Shown here: positions 57,903 through 64,000 of the stretch, piece after piece | Layout of the letters: the number at the start of each line of letters is the position of its first letter | Position numbering within the stretch: position 1 is the stretch's first letter | Source: Pseudomonas solani | Lineage (GTDB): Bacteria > Pseudomonadota > Gammaproteobacteria > Pseudomonadales > Pseudomonadaceae | Assembly (NCBI RefSeq): GCF_026072635.1 | Contig: NZ_AP023081.1 | Location: 6,134,501-6,198,500, forward strand | Length of the DNA stretch: 64,000 nt | Direction of reading: 5' to 3' | Translations under genes and position numbers: made by a program | Notes under the pieces: generated by a model | What the model saw: only the letters and a program-made list of their open reading frames with translations | The model's database searches: none | Told to the model about the DNA's origin: nothing

Positions 57903-58100
57903 TCAGATGAAAGGCGCAGAGCAACCTGGCTGGGCCGGCGCCACGCACTCCATGGGGAACAACAACTGCGGCAGCAGGTAACCGGCCTCCGATTCCGCCC
58001 AGCGCTGCACACCTGAAGCGGCGTGGGTGGCTGGGTCCGGGGCGTCGCTCCACTGCAGGAGCGCGACGGGGCGGGCATTGGCTTGCGGTTTGTCGAACAT
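57903..58100 (-). CDS. Small 65-residue protein downstream of the oxidoreductase
   Basis: The short frame starts at an ATG preceded by GAGGTGATGAC, a good ribosome binding site. It lies 12 bases after the stop of the large fusion gene on the same strand, so it is probably part of the operon. It contains QWSDAPDPATHAASG and two Cys residues near the end (MECVAPAQPGCSAP). The function is unknown. Confidence 0.5.
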   Translation of the reverse strand: MFDKPQANARPVALLQWSDAPDPATHAASGVQRWAESEAGYLLPQLLFPMECVAPAQPGCSAPFI

Positions 58101-58112
58101 GTCATCACCTCG

Positions 58113-60173
58113 TCAGAGATCGAGCACAAGGGGCTGCGGGCCATCCTCGCCCTCGGCCGGTACGGCGCAGCAGATCAGCACCATGTCCGCCTCCGGCAGC
58201 TCCGCCGGCGGGTTGGGGTAATGCACCTGGCCACTGACCCGGCGCGTCTTGCAGGTGCCGCAGGAACCGCCCCGGCAACTGAACTCGGGGGTCAGCCCAC
58301 GGCTCTCGGCCAGCTCCAGCAGAGTGCCGCTCTCCGGCGTCCAGCGCGCTTCCTTGGCCGAGGCGGTGAAGTACACCGGCACCGCCGAGGTCGCCGCCGG
58401 CGGCTGGGACGGCACCGCGGCCTGGGCCTCGCTGTGCCGCTGCAGGGCCGAGGGGCCGAAGGCTTCGGCATGGATGCGGCCGTCGGCGACATTCAGCCCG
58501 CGCAAACCGTCGTAGATGGCCTGAATGAACCCACCCGGGCCACACAGGTAGAAGTCGTAGTCATCGAAGGACAAGGCGGCCTGGATCTGCGCCAGGCCCA
58601 GCCGGCCGCTCAACTCGAAGTCGCGCCCCGGCTGCGCTTCAGCCTCGGGGGCGCTCAGGGCGCGGGTCAGCTTCAACAGGCCATTGCCGCGCTGCACCAG
58701 GGCCTGCAACTCGGCCTGGAACGGCAGGTCGTGCAGCGTCCGGGCGCCCTGGAACAGGTGGATACGCCGACCCTGCGCCTGCCTCTCATTGAGCGCCACC
58801 AGCTCACGAGCCATGGAAACCATCGGGGTGATGCCCACCCCCGCACCGATCAGCACCACCGGGCGCTGGCTGTCGGTCTTCAGGGTGAAGCTGCCCAGGG
58901 GCGGGCGCGCCTCCAGCACATCACCGACCTGCACCTGTTCGTGCAGGTGCCGCGAGCCCTTGCCCTGCGCCTTGACGCTGATGCGCAGGTAACCGTCGCT
59001 CGGCGCGCTGGAGACGCTGTAGGTGCGCACCAGGGCCTCACCATCAGCGGTGAGCAGGCGCAGGGGAATGTGCTGGCCGGGGGTGAAGCTCACCTCGCCC
59101 TCGTCTTCCGGGGCCAGGACCAGGGAGCGGATATCGGCGCTCTCCTGCTGCTGGCTGAGCACCCGCCACTGCTGCCATTGGCGACGCCGCTCGCCTTCAC
59201 GCAGGCGCTCTTCCGCTTCGGCCCAGGTGCCGGTCATCAGGCTGGTGGGGGCGTATTCGTCGAAGGCCCAACGCAGCGACATCGCGCCCGGGCGGAACAC
59301 CACCTGCTCGATATCCAGGGTCCAGATGCGTTCGGCCCCTTCGAAGGCGGCGATCAGCGGGCTGTCGAGAATCACCTCGGCACGGCCCTGCACCTGCAGC
59401 ACATCGCCCTGCTCGAAATCGACGAATAGCAGGCCGGCACGCGGGTTGCTGATCAGGTTGCCCAGGGTATTGAAGTGCAGGTTGCCGGCGTAATCCGGGA
59501 TGGTCAGGCGGTTGCCTTCCACCCGCACGAAGCCGGGGCGCCCGCCACGGTGGGAAACGTCCACGGCGCGGCCACCTTCCTCGTGGTCGACGTAGCTGGC
59601 GACGAAGAAGGTGTCGGCAGCGAGGATCATCGCCCGGGCGCGCTCGTCCAGCTCGCTGGCGTCCTGGCGGACCGTGCCACGGGGCTCGGGGGAACTGCTC
59701 CATTCACGCAGCTGGATGTACTGCGGGCAGTTGCCGAAGGAATGCTCGACCTGCACCTCCAGTTGCTGCGCCGAAGCCTGGCCGATCGAGCCATTGAGGC
59801 GGTTGCGCCGCCGCGTGTGCAGTTCGATGCCAAGCAGGCCGAGGGCGGCGCCGGCACCGAGGCCGGGGGTGGCCGGGTCCAGTGGGTCCAGCGGGCGCGC
59901 GGCCAGGTCGAACACCAGGCGTTTGGGGTCGGGCGAGGTGACGAAGCCTTCCGGGCCTTCGACCAGGGTGGCCCAGGGCCGGCCTTCGCCATCCACCGCA
60001 CCGGCGATCAGGAAGGGCAATTGATGGAAGAAGGCGCGGTGCTGGTCGGGCATGTAGTCGCGGATGACCTTCTGCCCGTGGGCTTCCATCCGCTCGGCCA
60101 CGCCGACCGTTTCCTGCAGCTGCCTTTCACCGGCATGCCAGGGCGAGGGGCGCTGGCTGAGAATCGGTTCCAT
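58113..60173 (-). CDS. PNPOx-like / ferredoxin reductase / 2Fe-2S ferredoxin fusion
   Basis: The 686-residue protein fuses three parts: a pyridoxamine-phosphate-oxidase-like domain (about 45-310), an FAD/NAD reductase (about 335-560, with RTYSVSSAPS and VLIGAGVGITPMVSMA) and a plant-type 2Fe-2S ferredoxin (about 600-686). The cluster motif is C-x4-C-x2-C (CRGGSCGTC) plus a final Cys in LICCA. It is probably an NAD(P)H-dependent electron donor linked to a flavin or heme partner. A GST gene lies upstream on the same strand. Confidence 0.88.
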   Translation of the reverse strand: MEPILSQRPSPWHAGERQLQETVGVAERMEAHGQKVIRDYMPDQHRAFFHQLPFLIAGAVDGEGRPWATLVEGPEGFVTSPDPKRLVFDLAARPLDPLDPATPGLGAGAALGLLGIELHTRRRNRLNGSIGQASAQQLEVQVEHSFGNCPQYIQLREWSSSPEPRGTVRQDASELDERARAMILAADTFFVASYVDHEEGGRAVDVSHRGGRPGFVRVEGNRLTIPDYAGNLHFNTLGNLISNPRAGLLFVDFEQGDVLQVQGRAEVILDSPLIAAFEGAERIWTLDIEQVVFRPGAMSLRWAFDEYAPTSLMTGTWAEAEERLREGERRRQWQQWRVLSQQQESADIRSLVLAPEDEGEVSFTPGQHIPLRLLTADGEALVRTYSVSSAPSDGYLRISVKAQGKGSRHLHEQVQVGDVLEARPPLGSFTLKTDSQRPVVLIGAGVGITPMVSMARELVALNERQAQGRRIHLFQGARTLHDLPFQAELQALVQRGNGLLKLTRALSAPEAEAQPGRDFELSGRLGLAQIQAALSFDDYDFYLCGPGGFIQAIYDGLRGLNVADGRIHAEAFGPSALQRHSEAQAAVPSQPPAATSAVPVYFTASAKEARWTPESGTLLELAESRGLTPEFSCRGGSCGTCKTRRVSGQVHYPNPPAELPEADMVLICCAVPAEGEDGPQPLVLDL

Positions 60174-60229
60174 GGTTTGCCCTCCTTGTGAAAAAGGGCT
60201 GCCGGGTGAGCCGGCAGCCTCGGGTCGGC

Positions 60230-60859
60230 TCAGGCCGCCTGCAGGCCGGCGGCGGTGCGTTGCATGGGCACGAAGCCCGGCAGCGCTTCGATGCGGGCCA
60301 ACCAGGCACGCACATTCGGGTAGGCCTCCAGCGACACGTTGCCCTCCGGCGCATGGGCGATGTAACTGTAGTTGGCCACGTCGGCGATGGAGGGCTCGGT
60401 GCCGGTCAGGAACGCCGTCGAGCCCAGCTCGCCTTCCATCACCGTGAGCAGCACGTGGGCACGGTTGATCACTTCATCGGCGTTGAACGCCGCACCGAAC
60501 ACGGTGATCAGGCGCGCTGCGGCCGGGCCGTAGGCCACCTGGCCGGCGGCCACCGACAACCAGCGCTGCACCTGGGCGGCGCCGACGGCGTCTTCGGCCA
60601 GCCAGCGGCCTTCGCCGTAGCGCTTGGCCAGGTAGACGAGGATGGCGTTGGAGTCGTTGACCAGGGTGCCGGCGTCATCGATCACCGGCACCTGGCCGAA
60701 GGGGTTGATGGCCAGGAAGTCGGCCTGCTTGTGGGCGCCGTTGGCCAGGTCGACGAAAACCAGCTCGGTGGGCAGCTGCAGCAGCGAGAGCATCAGCTCC
60801 ACACGGTGGGCGTGGCCGGACAGCGGGTGGCGGTACAGCTTGATGGCGGGACGGGACAT
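60230..60859 (-). CDS. Glutathione S-transferase family protein
   Basis: The 209-residue protein has the thioredoxin-like N-terminal domain (about 5-80, KLYRHPLSGHAHRVELMLSL, INPFGQVPVIDD, DSNAILVYLAKRYG) and a helical C-terminal domain (about 90-205). The Ser or Tyr that activates glutathione is not obvious; Ser in LSGHAHR is a candidate. It lies 56 bases upstream of the fusion gene on the same strand, so the two form an operon, probably for detoxification. Confidence 0.88.
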   Translation of the reverse strand: MSRPAIKLYRHPLSGHAHRVELMLSLLQLPTELVFVDLANGAHKQADFLAINPFGQVPVIDDAGTLVNDSNAILVYLAKRYGEGRWLAEDAVGAAQVQRWLSVAAGQVAYGPAAARLITVFGAAFNADEVINRAHVLLTVMEGELGSTAFLTGTEPSIADVANYSYIAHAPEGNVSLEAYPNVRAWLARIEALPGFVPMQRTAAGLQAA

Positions 60860-61290
60860 GGCGGTGGCTCCTTATGGGTTCGGGTGGTTCACCGTGAACC
60901 GCCCGGCTGGGCGTTCACGACGATGGAGCCATGTTGAGCCCACGCACCGCCAAGCAGAATCACCATCAAAGGCAATCCACTCTTTCAGTTTCTGAAATAA
61001 CGAAATGGCCGGGCCTGTCATCGCGGATGGGGCGTTGGGCAAAACGGCGTGCCGTACGCGGCCCCGCCTGGTGGAGGTAAAAAGCGACCTCCACCCTACG
61101 CAGCGGTCATGCCCGTGCAGCGGCTTCTGTAGGGGCGAATTCATTCACCCAGAGGCGCCATCGTGGGAGCGAATTCATTCGCGATGGAGCATCCGGCAAC
61201 CCGCAGCCAGGTGCTGGCGGTGAGTCTTTCGCGGCTGAAGCCGCTCCCACAGGGATGCCCACAGCCGTCGTAGGTCGGGTGCAACCCGGC
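60860..61290. repeat. Intergenic repeat cluster
   Basis: About 430 bases hold a GGTGGAGGTAAAAAGCGACC...CACCCTACG hairpin (61069-61102), two GCGAATTCATTC elements (about 61136 and 61163), a CGCGGCTGAAGCCGCTCCCA hairpin (about 61231-61250) and a GTCGGGTGCAACCCGG element (about 61273). The first 100 bases should hold the GST promoter. No gene is supported. Confidence 0.7.
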
Positions 61291-62181
61291 TCAGCCCTCG
61301 AACGCAGGGTGCGCGCGCAGCCGTGGCACGGCGAAGTCGAGGAAGCTGCGCACCCGGGCGGCGGCGCGGCGTCCTTCGCGGTAGAAGAGTTGCACCGGTA
61401 CGGGCTCGGCGGCGAAGGGTTCCAGCAGCCGTTGCAACTGGCCGTCCTGCAGCTCCTGGTGCACCTCGTGGCTCAGGCAGTGGACCAGGCCGAAGCCGGC
61501 GACGGCGGCGCGGATGGCCGCCTGGGGGGTGCTGCAGATCAAGCGGGGCACGACCTTCACCGCGCCGCCGGCGAAGCGCCAATCCCCTGCATGGCCGGTG
61601 GATGAGGTCGCGATGGTGCGGTGCTCCTGCAACGCCTCGGGGCTTTGCGGGCGCCCCCGGCGCGCCAGGTAGGCCGGGGCCGCGCACACCACCGGGCGCA
61701 CCCGCCCCACCGGCACCGCGAAGCCGGAGGAATCCGGCAACTGGCCGACCACCAGGGCCACGTCCACGCCCTCCTCCAGCAACCTGGGCAGGGCCTCGCA
61801 CGCCTGGATGTTCAGCGAGAGCTCGGGGAAGGCATTGAGGTAATCGAGCGCGATGGGGGTGAACACCTGGTGCGCCATGAGCAGCGGCATGGCCAGGGTC
61901 AGTTGCCCCACGGGTTGCGCGTGCAACCCGGCCACGGAACGCTCCGCCTCGCCGAGCTGTTCGAGGATGCGCTGGCAGCTTTCGGCGAAGCGCTCGCCGG
62001 CCGGGCTCGGGCTCACGCCACGGGGGCTGCGTACCAGCAGGGCCGAGCCGATGCGCGCCTCCAGCGCGACGACGGTGCGCATCACCGTGGCCTGGGACAG
62101 TTCCAGCGCCCGCGCCGCCGCCGCCAGGCTGCCCGCCTGGGCCACGGCCAGGAACACCTGCATCTCGCGGTGTTTGCTCAT
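61291..62181 (-). CDS. LysR family regulator (second of pair)
   Basis: The 296-residue protein has an N-terminal winged helix-turn-helix (EMQVFLAVAQAGSLAAAARA, then LSQATVMRTVVALEARIG) and a LysR substrate-binding domain. It overlaps the preceding lysR by four bases (ATGA), so translation is coupled. It shares the same organisation and much sequence with that gene, including RPVVCAAP. The target genes are unknown. Confidence 0.88.
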   Translation of the reverse strand: MSKHREMQVFLAVAQAGSLAAAARALELSQATVMRTVVALEARIGSALLVRSPRGVSPSPAGERFAESCQRILEQLGEAERSVAGLHAQPVGQLTLAMPLLMAHQVFTPIALDYLNAFPELSLNIQACEALPRLLEEGVDVALVVGQLPDSSGFAVPVGRVRPVVCAAPAYLARRGRPQSPEALQEHRTIATSSTGHAGDWRFAGGAVKVVPRLICSTPQAAIRAAVAGFGLVHCLSHEVHQELQDGQLQRLLEPFAAEPVPVQLFYREGRRAAARVRSFLDFAVPRLRAHPAFEG

Positions 62182-63095
62182 CGCCCGGCCGCGCGCAGGG
62201 CGCTGTCGGCCCGCAGGCGCGTCACGCAATGGTCGATGAAGGTGCGTACCTTGGCCGACTCCCGGCGCCCGCCCTGCTGGATGATGTGCACCGGCAACGC
62301 CGCGGTCTCGAAGGCATCCAGCACGGTTTCCAGCTCACCCCGGGCCACGGCGCCCGCCACCTGGTAGGACAGCACCCGGGTATAGCCCCAGCCCAGGCGC
62401 GCGGCGTTGATCGCCGCCTGGTTGGAGCTGACCAGCAGGCGCGGCGTGGGCGTGAAGCCGAAGGGGCCATCGGGCCCCTCGAACTGCCAGTGGCGCAACA
62501 GCCCGCTGGCGGACGACATGACGATGGGCGCGTCCTGCAGCTCTTCCGGCCGGCGCGGCCGCCCCACCTTGTCGAGGTAGCCGGGTGCCGCGCACACCAC
62601 CGGGCGTATCTGCCCCACCTGCAGCGCCCCCTGCTCGCCCTCGCGCAGGTGGCCGATGCGCACCGCCACATCCACGCCCTCCTCCACCATGTTCACCACG
62701 CGGTCCACCAGCAGCGCGTTGATCTCCACTTCCGGGTAGGCGTCGAGGTACTCGGCGATCAGCGGGATGAGGTACAGCTCGCCGAACATCACCGGCGCCG
62801 TCACCGTCAGCCGCCCGCGCGGGCGCACATGGCTGCCGGCGGCCAGCTCCTCGGCCTCTTCCAGTTCCAGCAGGATGCGTCGGCAGTCCTCCACGTAGCG
62901 CCGCCCGGCCTCGGTCAGGCGCAGGCTGCGTGTGCTGCGGGCCAGCAGCAAGGTGCCCAGCCGCGCCTCCAGCGCCGCGATGGCGCGGGTCACGCCGGGT
63001 GGCGACATGCCCATCAGCTTGGCGCCGCCGGCGAAGCTCTCCGCCTCGGTCACCGCCAGCAGCACCTTCATTTCCTGGAACCTGTCCACCCACAC
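62178..63095 (-). CDS. LysR family regulator (first of pair)
   Basis: The 305-residue protein begins at a GTG and has the HTH (MKVLLAVTEAESFAGGAKLM, then MSPPGVTRAIAALEARLG) and a full effector domain (about 90-295). It is the first of two adjacent, paralogous LysR genes whose coding regions overlap by four bases. A duplicated pair in one transcription unit is unusual. A repeat array lies upstream. Confidence 0.88.
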   Translation of the reverse strand: MWVDRFQEMKVLLAVTEAESFAGGAKLMGMSPPGVTRAIAALEARLGTLLLARSTRSLRLTEAGRRYVEDCRRILLELEEAEELAAGSHVRPRGRLTVTAPVMFGELYLIPLIAEYLDAYPEVEINALLVDRVVNMVEEGVDVAVRIGHLREGEQGALQVGQIRPVVCAAPGYLDKVGRPRRPEELQDAPIVMSSASGLLRHWQFEGPDGPFGFTPTPRLLVSSNQAAINAARLGWGYTRVLSYQVAGAVARGELETVLDAFETAALPVHIIQQGGRRESAKVRTFIDHCVTRLRADSALRAAGR

Positions 63096-63192
63096 CGCCC
63101 GGCATCACGCCCCATTTTCGAGAGGGCCACAGCTTAGCGCCCGGCCCCCGTCGAAGACGAGAGACAGCGCAACCCGCACCACGGCGCCAATC

Positions 63193-63880
63193 GGTGTACA
63201 GGATGGATGGCGCCCTTTTCATCCACCAAGCGATCTTGCAGCCCACACCGCCGCCCGCCCCGTGGGAATTCATTCGCGATGGAATATCCGCCCACGCGCA
63301 GCCTTGTGCCGGCTGCGGGTCCTTCGCGGCTGAAGCCGCTCCCACAGGGAGAGCCCGCCGCGAGACCGGACATGGCTGTGTTGGGCCTCGCTGCGCTCGG
63401 CGCCAACCTACGCCACCGTGCCCAACCCAAACCACGACGCCGACCGGTGTGTAGGGTGGATGGCGCTCTTTTCATCCACCAAAGGATCTTGCCGCCAGCA
63501 CCGCCGCCCGCCTCGTGGGCGAATTCATTCGCGATGGAATACCCGCCCACGCGTAGCCCTGTGCCGGCTGCGGGTCCTTCGCGGCTGAAGCCGCTCCCAC
63601 AGGGAGAGCCCGCCGCGAGACCGGACATGGCTTCGTTGGGCCTCGCTGCGCTCGGCGCCAACCTACGCCACCGTGCCCAACCCAAACCACGACGCCGACC
63701 GGTGTGTAGGGTGGATGGCGCTCTTTTCATCCACCAAAGAATCTTGCCGCCAGCACCGCCGCCCGCCTCGTGGGCGAATTCATTCGCGATGGAATACCCG
63801 CCCACGCGTAGCCCTGTGCCGGCTGCGGGTCTTTCGCGGCTGAAGCCGCTCCCACCGGGGGCGCTCGCAGCGAGGCCGAA
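63193..63880. repeat. Tandem composite repeat, two full copies and one partial
   Basis: Copies begin at 63193, 63446 and 63701 (periods 253 and 255 bases); the third is cut off near 63880. Each carries a GTAGGGTGGATGGCG...CATCCACC hairpin, a GGGAATTCATTCGCGATGG-type element, a CGCGGCTGAAGCCGCTCCCA hairpin and a TTGGGCCTCGCTGCGCTCGG...CCAACC element. The second and third copies are nearly identical, so the duplication is recent. Open frames across the array are by-products. Confidence 0.9.
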
Positions 63881-63947
63881 CCCCGCACCTGTCCAGGCTC
63901 CGGCCCCTGCTTTACCATGCCGCGCCGCACTTGCATCGAGGTCTTCC

Positions 63948-64000
63948 ATGAGCACGCCCAGTTTCCGCAACGCCACCCTGTCCGATACCGACCGCTGCTA
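63948..64000 (+). CDS. GNAT-like gene, 5' end (partial)
   Basis: An ATG at 63948 follows ATCGAGG and opens a frame (MSTPSFRNATLSDTDRCY) that runs off the window. The start resembles GNAT acetyltransferases (FRNATLSDTDRCY), but only 17 codons are visible. A promoter-like TTTACCATGC lies about 30 bases upstream. Confidence 0.5.
   Translation, partial: MSTPSFRNATLSDTDRC

Noticed and set aside
63193..63880. CRISPR array
   Set aside because: Repeat units of about 254 bases without spacers do not fit CRISPR.
62930..63976. Long frames across the tandem repeat on both strands
   Set aside because: They repeat with the 253-255-base period, lack start signals and carry hairpin sequence; they are repeat by-products.

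Overview
The window looks like a chromosomal segment of a Pseudomonas-type gammaproteobacterium. It is GC-rich, and its genes for DUF2946 proteins, OsmC/YcaO, MesD/MesX, a ProQ-like protein, LpxR and many LysR/AraC/TetR/GNAT proteins have the character of that genus. Intergenic space is filled with recurring hairpin repeats of pseudomonad type. I saw no rRNA, tRNA, CRISPR array, complete insertion sequence or prophage. Calls rest on reading the sequence; no database search was run.

Layout. 0-3 kb: the end of a TonB (probably copper) receptor, a cytochrome c5-like protein and two DUF2946 genes, then hypothetical genes. 2.6-3.6 kb: a non-coding stretch with terminator-like hairpins and a duplicated composite repeat. 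4-7.8 kb: a small gene behind a long leader, a minus-strand protein with a CNF1/BLF1/CheD-type Thr-Cys-His signature, a DUF4239 membrane protein, a PfpI/DJ-1 protein and a PraB-like secreted protein. 7.8-10.5 kb: a minus-strand mesX-mesD-flavin reductase operon for methionine synthesis. 10.8-20 kb: two paralogous hybrid histidine kinases, a frameshifted chromate transporter, hemerythrin, GNAT, TetR and LpxR. 20-25.5 kb: small paralogs, an EF-hand protein, a scar joining truncated LysR and AraC genes, an orphan gene between attC-like sequences, an M15 peptidase, a kinase remnant and a diguanylate cyclase. 25.7-31.6 kb: secreted and GNAT proteins, ProQ, and an Lrp / LysE-PanB-MaoC locus. 31.7-36.3 kb: a heme-type TonB receptor divergent from a Fur-boxed sigma/anti-sigma pair. 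36.4-40 kb: small orphan genes between two copies of a GNAT 3' end. 40-47.2 kb: AraC, a membrane protein, class I HMG-CoA reductase, CobF, OsmC-YcaO and a crotonase. 47.8-53.3 kb: a periplasmic acetoacetate-decarboxylase-like protein behind a MerR-type promoter, a PDZ lipoprotein, a SoxR-boxed DUF2165/SDR operon, TetR with a palindromic operator, and MASE2 with a degenerate GGDEF. 53.4-64 kb: a chemoreceptor, allophanate hydrolase behind a sigma-54 promoter, GntR, a PNPOx-reductase-ferredoxin fusion, GST, two overlapping LysR genes, a three-copy tandem repeat and the start of a GNAT gene.

Functional links. The clearest units are the MesX/MesD/flavin reductase operon, the receptor/anti-sigma/sigma surface-signalling set, the LysE-PanB-MaoC operon under a divergent Lrp regulator, and the SoxR-type DUF2165-SDR operon. 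The most unusual single gene is the 176-residue T26/C32/H47 protein at 4249-4779.
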